DNA from: Flavobacteriales bacterium
GTDB taxonomy: Bacteria; Bacteroidota; Bacteroidia; NS11-12g; UBA9320
Direction of reading: 5' to 3'
Length of the DNA stretch: 64,000 nucleotides
Assembly: GCA_020635435.1 (NCBI GenBank)
Contig: JACJZU010000001.1
Location: 992,001 to 1,056,000 of the forward strand
Shown one piece after another: positions 52,896-61,971 of the stretch. Under the pieces are notes generated by a model that was not told the origin of the DNA, ran no database searches, and saw only the letters and a list, made by a program, of their open reading frames with translations. The stretch's first letter is position 1; each line of letters opens with the position of its first letter. The translations under genes were made by a program, and so were the position numbers.

Positions 52896-54092
52896 ATGCA
52901 TATCGACCAATGTAATTTCAGTGGCAAGCGCGTACTGCTTCGGGTGGATTTTAACGTGCCACTTGATGCATCCTTCAACATAACCGACGATTCTCGGATG
53001 CAGGGCGCCTTGCCCACCATCCGCAAGATACTTGCCGATGGGGGTAGTGTTGTGCTTATGTCGCACCTCGGCCGGCCGAAGGACGGTCCAGAGGAACGAT
53101 TTTCACTAAAGCATTTAGTTCCTCATTTAGAGGCTCTTACGGGCGTTCCGGTACATTTTAGTGCCGATTGTGTTGGTGAGAAGGCAAAGGAAGCCGCTCG
53201 CTCCTTACAATCCGGAGAGATCCTGCTCCTGGAGAATGTGCGCTTCCACCCGGAAGAAACCAAAGGCGATCGGGATTTTGCCGCTCAATTGGCTCAACTC
53301 GGTGATGCCTACGTGAACGATGCCTTCGGAGCTGCCCATAGGGCACATGCATCAACTGCGATCGTTGCCGGTTTTTTCCCCGGCTCCTCTTGTTACGGAT
53401 ACCTAATGGGTGCGGAACTGGAGAATGCCGATCGCGTGCTTCGTTCAGCGGAAAAACCCTTTACGGCAATTGTGGGTGGAGCTAAGGTGAGTGATAAGTT
53501 GCTGATACTCGAGAACCTCATCCAGATCGCAGATAACATTCTGGTAGGCGGTGGAATGGCATACACGTTCATCAAAGCGCAAGGGGGACACATCGGGAAT
53601 TCGCTCCTCGAGGAGGAACGCATGCAACTCACCTTGGATCTTCTCGAAAAAGCCGAACAAGCAGGAGTGAAGATCTATTTGCCTCAGGATTCCATTGTTG
53701 CCAACTCTTTTTCGAATGAAGCCGAAACGCAGGTTGTGCCGAGTGCCGAGATCGGAGATGGCTGGATGGGTCTGGACATCGGACCATTGGCGGCTGCGGA
53801 ATATGCCCATGTGATCCGTTCCAGCAGAACCATACTTTGGAATGGCCCGATGGGCGTATTCGAAATGCCCAAATTCGCAGGAGGCACCGAACATGTGGCG
53901 CACGCCGTTGTTGAAGCAACTGAACAAGGTGCATTCTCCCTGATCGGTGGAGGCGATTCCGCCGCGGCGATCAAGAAACTGGGCCTTACCGATCAGGTTA
54001 GCTATGTTTCAACCGGTGGCGGGGCATTGCTCGAATATTTCGAAGGTAAAACCTTGCCCGGGGTGGCTGCCCTCTTAGGGGAGAATCGATAG
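52896..54092 (+). CDS. pgk: phosphoglycerate kinase
   Basis: A 398-residue glycolytic enzyme interconverting 1,3-bisphosphoglycerate + ADP and 3-phosphoglycerate + ATP. Motifs are VLLRVDFNVPLD at the N terminus, MSHLGRPK near residue 58, and the C-terminal GGGDSAAAIKKLG and VSTGGGALLEYFEG. The length is standard. The 3' end overlaps the convergent DUF3307 gene by 18 bp. Confidence 0.97.
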   Translation: MHIDQCNFSGKRVLLRVDFNVPLDASFNITDDSRMQGALPTIRKILADGGSVVLMSHLGRPKDGPEERFSLKHLVPHLEALTGVPVHFSADCVGEKAKEAARSLQSGEILLLENVRFHPEETKGDRDFAAQLAQLGDAYVNDAFGAAHRAHASTAIVAGFFPGSSCYGYLMGAELENADRVLRSAEKPFTAIVGGAKVSDKLLILENLIQIADNILVGGGMAYTFIKAQGGHIGNSLLEEERMQLTLDLLEKAEQAGVKIYLPQDSIVANSFSNEAETQVVPSAEIGDGWMGLDIGPLAAAEYAHVIRSSRTILWNGPMGVFEMPKFAGGTEHVAHAVVEATEQGAFSLIGGGDSAAAIKKLGLTDQVSYVSTGGGALLEYFEGKTLPGVAALLGENR

Positions 54093-54785
54093 AAGGTAGG
54101 AGCAGACCAATCCAACCAATACGGCTATTCCAAAACTGGACAATGTTCCGATGAGGATGTATTCGGTGAGTTGACGGCTGTGTGCATCTTTCAGATCACT
54201 GAAGCGAAATACAGATTTTGCAGCGATCAGAAATCCGATTGCTTCCCAGTTTCCGCTTAGGATGAAAATGAGTACGAGGAACCGCTCAAGCAAACCGATG
54301 ATCGTTCCGGCCTGACTGAGGTTTTGCTCCGTATTCAACTCCCTGGTCCATCGTGCAAGGAACAGTCGGAGCGTTATTGCCGTTGGCTGAGACAACACTA
54401 CGAATCCCAGAAGGACTACCCAAACATGCTCTTGAGGTGGGAGTTGAGGTAAATACACATCTGCGCTCGTGAGCCTCCAAACGATGAGGATCACCAGAAA
54501 ATGCATCAGTTGATCCAGGTAATACCAGAGGTACGATTCCCTGAACTTGCTGAGATAGATCTTGCCAATATCGATCAGATAATGGGCAGATCCGATCATC
54601 AATATGGGAACTACGTATTTGAGGTCGAATACCAGTAGCAGACTCACAACAATATGAGCCAGAACATGGACCAGGAGGAGCGGTGATGCGAAACCCTTTT
54701 CCATCTTTTGTGAAACCATCTTCGGTGTTTGCAGAAAGTAGTCGGCAATGAAATGTGCCAGAAAGAGTCGAAGCAGAATGTCCAT
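54075..54785 (-). CDS. DUF3307 family membrane protein
   Basis: A 236-residue polytopic membrane protein with the DUF3307 signature at the N terminus (LFLAHFIADYFLQTPKMV...) and several hydrophobic segments through the chain, including the last 30 residues. Function is unknown. It follows satD after 9 bp and is probably co-transcribed with it; this SatD-DUF3307 pairing recurs in Bacteroidota. It is convergent with pgk (18-bp overlap). Confidence 0.82.
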   Translation of the reverse strand: MDILLRLFLAHFIADYFLQTPKMVSQKMEKGFASPLLLVHVLAHIVVSLLLVFDLKYVVPILMIGSAHYLIDIGKIYLSKFRESYLWYYLDQLMHFLVILIVWRLTSADVYLPQLPPQEHVWVVLLGFVVLSQPTAITLRLFLARWTRELNTEQNLSQAGTIIGLLERFLVLIFILSGNWEAIGFLIAAKSVFRFSDLKDAHSRQLTEYILIGTLSSFGIAVLVGLVCSYLLSILP

Positions 54786-54794
54786 AGGCCCAGG

Positions 54795-55421
54795 TCAAAG
54801 ATGAAGTCTTTCACCGACAAATGCCCGGAAAAATGACTCGAATCGAAGGAGACGTTCCAGATCCGACCGATGTAGGTGTGCATTTACGGTCGATTGCCTG
54901 ATCCCCGATCGTTCAGCCGTTTCGGATTGCGTACTTCCCGGAAATCGAAGCTGATCGGTTACCACACTTGCCGTTGCAGGTTTCCAATCGTCGCATATCG
55001 AGCTAACCAGGGGTATACAGGCCGAAGTGAAATCGTTGAGTATTTCGTCTGTGCTGAGTATGTGCAGTAGACCGCTACGCTCGTTGCAGTTCTTCATGGC
55101 CTTCGCGGCAAGAACATAAGCCGGACCGTGCGAAAATTTGATCTGTTCCGCCTCGGTACCTATCGGCGCGATCCCTATACCCATGCGTGCATCCAGTTTC
55201 GGTGTGGATCGCAATACAGACTTGATCTTGAGGAATCCTTCGAAACAGCCGGCAGGCTCCCTTAACCGAACCTGAAATCCATCACCCCAGTATATGTCCC
55301 AGTCTTCCTGTTCCTTTCCAAAAAACGACAGGGCTTCCCGGAGACTGTGCAGCCAAGTGTCTGGTGTTTCCCAATCCTGAGAATTGATAATATCCCCGCT
55401 GATTACTGCTAGAAAGTCCAT
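54795..55421 (-). CDS. SatD-family protein with C-terminal helix-turn-helix
   Basis: About 208 residues from ATG 55421; an upstream in-frame TTG at 55433 falls inside the -7 box and is unlikely. The N-terminal ~125 residues contain, in order, AVISGDIINSQ, YWGDGFQV, RMGIGIAPIG and SHGPAYVLAAKAM, an arrangement reminiscent of class III nucleotide cyclase cores. The C-terminal ~60 residues (STQSETAERSGIRQSTVNAH) are a clear helix-turn-helix. SatD was first named from a Streptococcus acid-tolerance operon; its biochemistry is not established. The promoter carries three repeated palindromes, making autoregulation likely. It is the first gene of a pair with DUF3307. Confidence 0.8.
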   Translation of the reverse strand: MDFLAVISGDIINSQDWETPDTWLHSLREALSFFGKEQEDWDIYWGDGFQVRLREPAGCFEGFLKIKSVLRSTPKLDARMGIGIAPIGTEAEQIKFSHGPAYVLAAKAMKNCNERSGLLHILSTDEILNDFTSACIPLVSSICDDWKPATASVVTDQLRFPGSTQSETAERSGIRQSTVNAHLHRSDLERLLRFESFFRAFVGERLHL

Positions 55422-55430
55422 TTCAACACT

Positions 55431-55461
55431 CAAATATAGTCTAAAAAGGCTATAAATACAA
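55431..55461 (-). promoter_or_regulatory. satD promoter (TTG-N20-TATATTTG)
   Basis: On the minus strand TTG (55459-55461) and TATATTTG (55431-55438) are separated by exactly 20 bp, a consensus Bacteroidota promoter. The -7 box ends 9 nt before ATG 55421. The first operator-like palindrome lies in the spacer and overlaps the -7 box. Confidence 0.65.
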
Positions 55462-55512
55462 ATAATAGTTAAAATAAGCTATATGAAGCTAATATAGCTT
55501 AAAAGAGCTATA
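55435..55512. promoter_or_regulatory. triple 29-bp-period operator array upstream of satD
   Basis: Three 20-bp imperfect palindromes, TATAGTCTAAAAAGGCTATA (55435-55454), AATAGTTAAAATAAGCTATA (55464-55483) and TATAGCTTAAAAGAGCTATA (55493-55512), start exactly 29 bp apart. Each has TATAG/CTATA half-sites around an A-rich centre. The first overlaps the satD core promoter, the others lie directly upstream, and the array ends two bases before tilS. This is the layout expected for cooperative binding of a dimeric repressor or activator; SatD's own helix-turn-helix is the prime candidate. Confidence 0.7.
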
Positions 55513-55514
55513 AA

Positions 55515-56834
55515 TTAAGGCCTGAACCTGAAGCTGAATTTCCATGAAAACTCGTCCTCGGCGTTTACACGGGTGCATTCGGCCTGCTTGATGGTGGGGA
55601 TCCAAATGATCTGTTCATCGGAACACACGATCGGTATCTGTCGTTTAACGGAAACAGGGATCTTTAGATCCGTGAAAATATCGCTCAACAGCTTGTGCCC
55701 GGCCATCCCAAATGGCTGCATCCGATCCCCTTCCTTCCAATTGCGGATGTGGAGCGGGAACTGAAAGGAACGGCTGCTTGCGATCATGGAATTGGGTTCC
55801 TGCTGCAGGGATATGCCTTCCATTCGTATGGTTTCGATGGTCAAATCGAATTGATTCCAGGAATAGCTGCCGGGAGCCCGAACGGTGAGCGTATGGTTGA
55901 TGGGGTGCGGATACACAAGGATCCATCCACGGTCTCGGTAGGCTTCGTAGTGCGCACTGATGTAGCGCGCTCCATTGGGGTCCGTCAGATGCCCGGCCAT
56001 TTGGGCACATACCTCCGGACTGAAACCATAGTTGTTCAGCAAATCGTACAATAAAACCGAGGGGTGTGGAAAACTGAGCACTTCAGGAATTGGAATTTTG
56101 AATGCGAACGGATCTTGAACGCAATGTGTACTCCGGAAAGCATTCAAATGGAATTCGGAGTTCTCCGATTGAGCCCGGATCAACTGACTGTTCCTGAAAC
56201 TCGTTGAGAGCAGATCGGGGATCTTTTCCTTCCAGGCCGGGATCACATGATGACGTAGATGATTCCTGAGATAATCATCTTTGGTATTGGATGAATCTTC
56301 ACGGAAATCGATCCGGTTCTCCATGCACCAGTTGCGGATCTCGGCAGCCGTAAAGCCCAGCATCGGACGCCTCAGGAATAGACGTTGAACCGGGATCCCT
56401 GCGGATCCCCGAATTCCCGATCCCCGGCTCCAATTGATGAGTATGGTTTCAAGATGATCGTCGAGGTGATGTGCCGTAAGAACAAGTGCATTACGTGCTC
56501 TGTGCAATTCACCAAACCATTGGTAACGCAAGGTACGTGCAGCTTCCTGAATGCTCATGCCACTTTTTTCGGCATAAAGTTGCGCATTGAAATCAATGGT
56601 GAAAAACGGAAGATCCAGTTTTTGAGCCAGATGGCTTACAAAATCCTGGTCGCCTTTACTCTCCTCCCCGCGCAGATTAAAATTACAATGTGCAACACTA
56701 CAGCGAAATCCGGAGTCGTGAAGTAGATGCAACATGGCTACGCTGTCGGCACCCCCGCTCACCGCCAGGATCAATTCGTCGTTCCGATCGAAGAGTTTAT
56801 ACGCTTCGATAAATTCCTCCAGTTCTACTTGCAC
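55515..56834 (-). CDS. tilS: tRNA(Ile)-lysidine synthetase
   Basis: A 439-residue enzyme that converts C34 of the CAU-anticodon tRNA-Ile to lysidine, using ATP and lysine. The PP-loop SGGADS is at residues 26-31. The N-terminal ATPase core (HCNFNLRGEESKGDQDFV, TAHHLDDHLETIL) is followed by the TilS C-terminal domains. The start is GTG 56834, 22 bp from the divergent OstA-like gene. Confidence 0.93.
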   Translation of the reverse strand: MQVELEEFIEAYKLFDRNDELILAVSGGADSVAMLHLLHDSGFRCSVAHCNFNLRGEESKGDQDFVSHLAQKLDLPFFTIDFNAQLYAEKSGMSIQEAARTLRYQWFGELHRARNALVLTAHHLDDHLETILINWSRGSGIRGSAGIPVQRLFLRRPMLGFTAAEIRNWCMENRIDFREDSSNTKDDYLRNHLRHHVIPAWKEKIPDLLSTSFRNSQLIRAQSENSEFHLNAFRSTHCVQDPFAFKIPIPEVLSFPHPSVLLYDLLNNYGFSPEVCAQMAGHLTDPNGARYISAHYEAYRDRGWILVYPHPINHTLTVRAPGSYSWNQFDLTIETIRMEGISLQQEPNSMIASSRSFQFPLHIRNWKEGDRMQPFGMAGHKLLSDIFTDLKIPVSVKRQIPIVCSDEQIIWIPTIKQAECTRVNAEDEFSWKFSFRFRP

Positions 56835-56842
56835 TATCTTTG
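56835..56842 (+). promoter_or_regulatory. -7 box (TATCTTTG) of the OstA-like gene
   Basis: TATCTTTG matches TAnnTTTG and ends 14 nt before ATG 56857. It abuts the divergent tilS start codon, so the promoter region of the OstA-like gene lies within the tilS coding sequence. Confidence 0.45.
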
Positions 56843-56856
56843 CCTGCTAAAGTCAC

Positions 56857-58479
56857 ATGCCCCTGTTAAGCCGATTTTCACTGCGTTTCATCGCATCACC
56901 GACCATAATTTGGCTCACCGTATTGTGCAATATTAGTTTTTCATGGGCACAGGACATCGGGGAGGAGGCATCGGGCAAGGTGATCGAATTGATCCGGGCC
57001 GATTATACGGAGTATGATCAGGCATTTTTGGATGCCGAACGCGTGATCGGAAATGTTCGTTTCAAACATGGAACTGCCACGATGGACTGCGATAGTGCCT
57101 GGTTCTATCGGGGAGAGAACCGCATAGAGGCTTACGGCAACATCTATATTCAACAACAGGACACGCTCAATCTGTGGGGAGACTATCTCGAATACGACGG
57201 CGATAACCGCAAGGCCCGTGTGACGCGAAACGTACGGCTGAAAGATCAGCAAATGAGTTTGGAAACACAGGTTTTGGAATACGATCTGAACAATAAGGTG
57301 GCGCACTACCCAAATTGGGGGAAGATCCGAAATGGTCAGGATAGATTGAGGAGCCGCAAAGGCACCTATTACAGCAGGAGCCGCACTTTCTACTTCAAGG
57401 ATTCCGTGTATCTGGTGAACCCGGAATACACCATGCGCAGCGATACCCTTCAATACAATACCTTCACCGAAACTGCCTATTTCTTCGGACCAACCTACAT
57501 ACACAGTAAGGAGAACGTGATCTTCTGTCGATATGGCTGGTACGATACGCGCCGCAACATGGCCGAGTTCAGCAAAGGGGCCTGGATCGACGGAAAACAG
57601 AATCGCCTGGTTGCCGATAGCCTGCTCTACAATAGGAATACCGGGGTGGGACAGGCCTTCCGGAATATCGTGCTCACAGATACCCTGGAGGACTTTCGGG
57701 TACATGGCGCTTATGGACGTTACCACGAACAAGAAAAACGCATTTGGATAACCGGCGAACCGATAGCTGTTAAATACAGCGATGGAGACAGTTTGTTTCT
57801 CCGTGCAGACACCCTTCTGGATCTGACCGATAGCTCCGGTTTTCGGGCGTTACAGGCTTTTCCGAATACCAAACTTTATAGATCCGACCTTCAAGGGGTG
57901 TGCGATTCACTTTCATACGGTTTCACCGATAGCACAATACGCATGTTCGGCAAACCCATCCTTTGGTCGGGATCCGATCAAATAACCGGCGATACCATTC
58001 ACATACTGCGCCGAAACGGCCAGCTTGACCGCATGCTTATCCGCAGCCGTTCATTTATTACATCCCTGGAGAAGGAGCGTTTCTTCAACCAGATCGGAGG
58101 TCGGAATATGGTCGCCCGTTTCAAAGAGGGCAAGCTCGATCAGGTCGACGTTTATGGCAATGGGAGAAGTCTGTATTACGCCCGCGAAGCGGATTCAACC
58201 TATACCGGAGCGAATTATATCGAATGCAGTGAGATGCGTATCTCGCTGGACTCCAACAAGGTGCAGGAGATCAGTTTCTACAATGAGCCGAATGGTACGT
58301 TTTATCCGGTAAACGAAGTTCCTTCCGACAAGCAGCGCATACAGGGATTCGTTTGGTCGATCGAACGCAAACCCTTTCTGGATCAATTCGTTCAGGTTAG
58401 CACTTCTTCAGCCAATGTATCCGGTGATAAGGACGCACCCGAAGAAGAATTGCCCGTACTGCCCCTGCCCGAACGCTGA
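56857..58479 (+). CDS. OstA/LptA-like protein
   Basis: A 540-residue exported protein with a signal peptide ending in SWAQ (~residue 30). The mature N-terminal half is an OstA-like fold made of repeats such as DAERVIGNVRFKHGTATMDCD and RIEAYGNIYIQQQDTL, as in LptA/LptD N-terminal domains that bind LPS. The C-terminal half keeps related beta-jellyroll repeats and ends in an acidic/Pro tail. It may help carry LPS to the outer membrane; this is inferred from the fold. It is adjacent and divergent to tilS. Confidence 0.82.
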   Translation: MPLLSRFSLRFIASPTIIWLTVLCNISFSWAQDIGEEASGKVIELIRADYTEYDQAFLDAERVIGNVRFKHGTATMDCDSAWFYRGENRIEAYGNIYIQQQDTLNLWGDYLEYDGDNRKARVTRNVRLKDQQMSLETQVLEYDLNNKVAHYPNWGKIRNGQDRLRSRKGTYYSRSRTFYFKDSVYLVNPEYTMRSDTLQYNTFTETAYFFGPTYIHSKENVIFCRYGWYDTRRNMAEFSKGAWIDGKQNRLVADSLLYNRNTGVGQAFRNIVLTDTLEDFRVHGAYGRYHEQEKRIWITGEPIAVKYSDGDSLFLRADTLLDLTDSSGFRALQAFPNTKLYRSDLQGVCDSLSYGFTDSTIRMFGKPILWSGSDQITGDTIHILRRNGQLDRMLIRSRSFITSLEKERFFNQIGGRNMVARFKEGKLDQVDVYGNGRSLYYAREADSTYTGANYIECSEMRISLDSNKVQEISFYNEPNGTFYPVNEVPSDKQRIQGFVWSIERKPFLDQFVQVSTSSANVSGDKDAPEEELPVLPLPER

Positions 58480-58491
58480 ACGGCGGAAGCA

Positions 58492-59463
58492 TCAGTTTTC
58501 GCGGATGATGCGCGCTTTTACTCTGCGTTCGCTGAATTTAACGAGGTAAGGATGCAGCAAAACCGCCAGTAGGATGATCAGGGTTCCGGCATAGAATTCC
58601 AGGCTCAGGTCCTTATCTTCATGAAAGATCAATACGGCCAGAATGATCCCGTAAACGGGTTCTAGATTGATGGCCAGATTGGTGGTAAATGCCGATAGCA
58701 CCTTTAGGGCGGATAACGAGAGCACATAGGCCAGTGAGGTACAGAGCAAGCTCAGCATCACCAAATACCAGACCGATTGTATCGTGATCCCGAACACCGG
58801 ATAGGTGGCCCACAAATGATCGCCCCAAAGGGCAAATTGCTCTCTGGTGAAGCCATCTTCATAAAAGGGCAGGATCAAAGTGAGGAATAAAAAACCACTC
58901 CCGAGTTCCAGAACAGAAACACTCAGTACATTGTATTCTTCAATGTATTTCTTATTCAAAACACTGAAAAATGCGGCTAGAAATGCAGAGATGAGACCCA
59001 CAACAATCGCATTGAAATAGAGCGTACCAACACCTGATATGAAATAGATCCCAAGGATGACCATGAGGCCCAGGATCAGCTCCACTTTTTGAAAGCGCGA
59101 TCGGGTGATGAGCGGTTCCAGAAATGAGGTGAACAGCGAGGCGGTGGCTAAACAAGCCAGGGTAATACTCGCATTATTACCAAGCTTGATACTCCCATAA
59201 AAGGTTAACCAGTGCAAGCTCACCAATACACCTACCATACAAAAACGAAGTATCGTGCGACGGGGAATTGCCCGTATGCCTTTAACAACCCCGGGAATGA
59301 GCAATAAACCGAGCGAACTGATCCACATCCGATGCCAAACCAAAGCCGTTTCGGGATGGGCGATCAATTTGCCCAGAATGGCCGTAATGCCGAACAGAAC
59401 AACAGCAGTATGGATCTGTACATAGGCCCTGGCTCTGGCCAATTGTCCCGCTTCTACGCTCAT
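58492..59463 (-). CDS. EamA/DMT-family transporter
   Basis: A 323-residue inner-membrane protein with ten predicted hydrophobic segments forming two EamA repeats, e.g. LFGITAILGKLI near the N terminus and the second-half EPVYGIILAVLIFHED motif. DMT transporters export metabolites or amino acids; the substrate is not predictable. It lies convergent to the OstA-like gene and downstream of the glutaminyl cyclase gene on the same strand (27 bp gap). Confidence 0.85.
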   Translation of the reverse strand: MSVEAGQLARARAYVQIHTAVVLFGITAILGKLIAHPETALVWHRMWISSLGLLLIPGVVKGIRAIPRRTILRFCMVGVLVSLHWLTFYGSIKLGNNASITLACLATASLFTSFLEPLITRSRFQKVELILGLMVILGIYFISGVGTLYFNAIVVGLISAFLAAFFSVLNKKYIEEYNVLSVSVLELGSGFLFLTLILPFYEDGFTREQFALWGDHLWATYPVFGITIQSVWYLVMLSLLCTSLAYVLSLSALKVLSAFTTNLAINLEPVYGIILAVLIFHEDKDLSLEFYAGTLIILLAVLLHPYLVKFSERRVKARIIREN

Positions 59464-59490
59464 AGCACGCTTCAGAACAACGAAAGTAGC

Positions 59491-60504
59491 TTAAAGGCTG
59501 CGATTGCCGTGTTTTTGGTCGCGTGTTGCAACCCAGTGTAGAACGGTATGGCCAACCGCTTTGAGTGTTTTTTTATCGATCACGTCCATATTGTCGGCAT
59601 GGGTATGCCAATAGGCCCCGAAACTGCGGCGCTCCACATCGTGTTCGATAATATCGATCATTGGTATTCCGGTGAGTTGCTGCACGAACTGATGATCATC
59701 GATCACATTCTGCCCCATGATATTCAGAAAATGGCGTGCATACCCCAAATTCTGACCGGTTCGCCACAACTCATGTACAAGATTCTGATTGACGTGTACC
59801 GAATTGATCTCGTAGGCAAAAACAGCATCTTTGGCACCTACCATATCCAGCAGAACGGCGTCCTGTGCCACATAATTCGGCACATGTGTGTGCGAACCCC
59901 AGTACTGACTACCCAGACACCAGGTTTGTGGGGCTCCGCCGCGTTCACCCATATCTTCAGCGTCGAAGAAGATGATATCGATCCCGATCTTCGGTGCAAC
60001 ACTCTGAAGTTGACGGGCCAGTTCGAGCAGAACACCTACACCACTGGCACCGTCGTTCGCACCGTCGGCGGCTTCGGTGGGTCGGTTTGGATCTTCATCG
60101 GCCTGTGGACGCGTATCGAAATGAGCAGCCAACAGGAGTCGGTACGAGCTTTTCGGGTTGATCACACCGATCACGTTGCGTATGTCTACGTTCTTTCCCG
60201 TCACGGTTTGAATTCCACCTTCCTGCACAAATGCTGTATCGCAATAACTATTGAGTTTTTCTGTGAGGTAATCCACACAACGTCCATGCGCGGTGGTTCC
60301 CGGTACACGAGGTCCGAAGGAGACCTGTTTGGCCACAAAGGCATAGGCTGAATCCGCATCGTACTCCACCTTGACCTCCTGCAAATTCTGCTTGGAGTCG
60401 GTATTACCGCCTGTTCCACCTGTGGTATTTTCAGTGGGCTTACAGGACTGAAGACCTGCCAGAACCAGAACGATCAGCGGTGAAAATAGGATCCTTGTTT
60501 TCAT
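59491..60504 (-). CDS. glutaminyl-peptide cyclotransferase (M28 family), lipoprotein
   Basis: A 337-residue M28-fold enzyme with lipobox GLQSC (Cys near 21). Metal and active-site stretches are AAHFDTRP, DGANDGASGVG, FFDAEDMG and WHTHADNMD, the set found in bacterial type II glutaminyl cyclases, which convert N-terminal Gln to pyroglutamate. TWCLGSQYW is also typical. The start overlaps the cysS stop by 4 bp (ATGA), so translation is coupled. Many exported proteins in this window have signal peptides ending Ala-Gln, its natural substrates. Confidence 0.85.
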   Translation of the reverse strand: MKTRILFSPLIVLVLAGLQSCKPTENTTGGTGGNTDSKQNLQEVKVEYDADSAYAFVAKQVSFGPRVPGTTAHGRCVDYLTEKLNSYCDTAFVQEGGIQTVTGKNVDIRNVIGVINPKSSYRLLLAAHFDTRPQADEDPNRPTEAADGANDGASGVGVLLELARQLQSVAPKIGIDIIFFDAEDMGERGGAPQTWCLGSQYWGSHTHVPNYVAQDAVLLDMVGAKDAVFAYEINSVHVNQNLVHELWRTGQNLGYARHFLNIMGQNVIDDHQFVQQLTGIPMIDIIEHDVERRSFGAYWHTHADNMDVIDKKTLKAVGHTVLHWVATRDQKHGNRSL

Positions 60505-61958
60505 TTCATGGTATAAGTTGTGCCTTCTTTTCCGTCTTTGATCACAAAGCCCAATTCGAGTAATTGATCTCTAATTGAATCGGCTGTTGCAAAGTCGCGT
60601 GCGGTTTTGGCTTGTTGGCGCATGTCGATGAGCATTTGCATGAGTCCATCAATTTTATCGACCGATTCGCCGGCCGATGCAGCTGTCAACCCTAAAACTT
60701 CAGCGACAAACTCCTTGAAGAAGTTCCTGAAGCTTTGGAGATCTGTGTTATTGAGCGATTCTTTTCCCTCTTTCATCAGATTCACCCATTTTACGGCTTC
60801 AAAGCAATGGGCTATGGCGATCGGTGAATTAAAATCGTCATCCATGGCTGCTTTCACCCGATCCGTGAGCTCTGCAACGTTGAGACTGGAGTTTTGACTC
60901 GCTTGAAGTGTGTCCAGATCCGCAATGGCCTGCATGAGGCGACGGTAGCCTTTATCGGCTGCCTGAAGTGCCTCATCGGAAAAGTCCAAAGTAGACCGGT
61001 AATGAGCCTGAAGCATGAAGAAACGAATGGTCATGGGGTCGTAGGCCTGACTCAACAATGGATGATCACCCGTGATAAGTTGCCTTGGCGTGACGCCGGT
61101 ACCTTCGCTCTTGGCCATTTTCCGGCCATTGAAGGTGAGCATATTGGTATGAAGCCAGTATTTAACCGGTTCGTGTCCATAGCCGGCTTTGGCTTGAGCG
61201 ATCTCACATTCGTGATGCGGAAATTTCAGATCCATACCTCCACCGTGTATATCGAACGTGGTGCCTAGGTATTTGGTACTCATGGCCGAACATTCGAGAT
61301 GCCAACCCGGGAATCCAACACTCCAGGGAGATGGCCATTTCATGATATGTTGCGGATCGGCCTTTTTCCATATCGCAAAATCAAGCGGACTGCGTTTGTC
61401 TTCCTGTCCGTCGGTGTCCCGGGTGTTGGAGATCAGTTCTTCGATGTTCCTTCCACTCAATATTCCGTAATGCTCTTTCTCGTTATATGCCTGCACGTCG
61501 AAGTAAACGGAACCGTTGCTCTCATAGCCCAGACCACTGTCAACGATGCGCTGAATCAGATCGATCTGTTCAATGAGGTGTCCGGTTGCAGTAGGTTCAA
61601 TGGAGGGGGATAGGGTGTTGAAGGCTTGCATGGTCTGATGAAAATCGACCGTGTAGCGCTGCACGACTTCCATGGGTTCAATATTCTCCAAACGGGCCTT
61701 ACGTGTTATCTTGTCTTCTTCGCTATCATCGAGGAGGTGGCCCACATCGGTAATATTCCGCACATAGCGCACCTTGTAGCCCAGGAATTTGAGATAGCGG
61801 TAAATGAGGTCGAAGGAAACAAATGTGCGGACGTTTCCGATGTGCACTTCCGAATAAACGGTAGGTCCACATACGTACATGCCCACAAAGGGTGCATTGA
61901 TGGGTTGGAAAGTTTCAAGTTTGCGCGAGAGCGTGTTATATACCTGCAATTCCGACAT
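60501..61958 (-). CDS. cysS: cysteinyl-tRNA synthetase
   Basis: A 485-residue class I synthetase charging tRNA-Cys. Zinc-site and HIGH regions read GMYVCGPTVYSEVHIGN, with HIGN in place of HIGH, and KMAKS lies in FNGRKMAKSEG. The conserved GWHLECSAM, ...HHECEIAQ and WLHTNML are present. ATG 61958 gives the standard N terminus MSELQVYNTLSRK; the frame is open to 62003, but a TAnnTTTG box sits just before 61958. The gene is translationally coupled to the glutaminyl cyclase gene. Confidence 0.96.
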   Translation of the reverse strand: MSELQVYNTLSRKLETFQPINAPFVGMYVCGPTVYSEVHIGNVRTFVSFDLIYRYLKFLGYKVRYVRNITDVGHLLDDSEEDKITRKARLENIEPMEVVQRYTVDFHQTMQAFNTLSPSIEPTATGHLIEQIDLIQRIVDSGLGYESNGSVYFDVQAYNEKEHYGILSGRNIEELISNTRDTDGQEDKRSPLDFAIWKKADPQHIMKWPSPWSVGFPGWHLECSAMSTKYLGTTFDIHGGGMDLKFPHHECEIAQAKAGYGHEPVKYWLHTNMLTFNGRKMAKSEGTGVTPRQLITGDHPLLSQAYDPMTIRFFMLQAHYRSTLDFSDEALQAADKGYRRLMQAIADLDTLQASQNSSLNVAELTDRVKAAMDDDFNSPIAIAHCFEAVKWVNLMKEGKESLNNTDLQSFRNFFKEFVAEVLGLTAASAGESVDKIDGLMQMLIDMRQQAKTARDFATADSIRDQLLELGFVIKDGKEGTTYTMK

Positions 61959-61963
61959 GGCGG

Positions 61964-61971
61964 CAAAGATA
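61964..61971 (-). promoter_or_regulatory. -7 box (TATCTTTG) of cysS
   Basis: On the minus strand TATCTTTG ends 5 nt before ATG 61958, the same spacing as at metG. It supports this start and predicts a transcript beginning at or next to the start codon. Confidence 0.5.
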
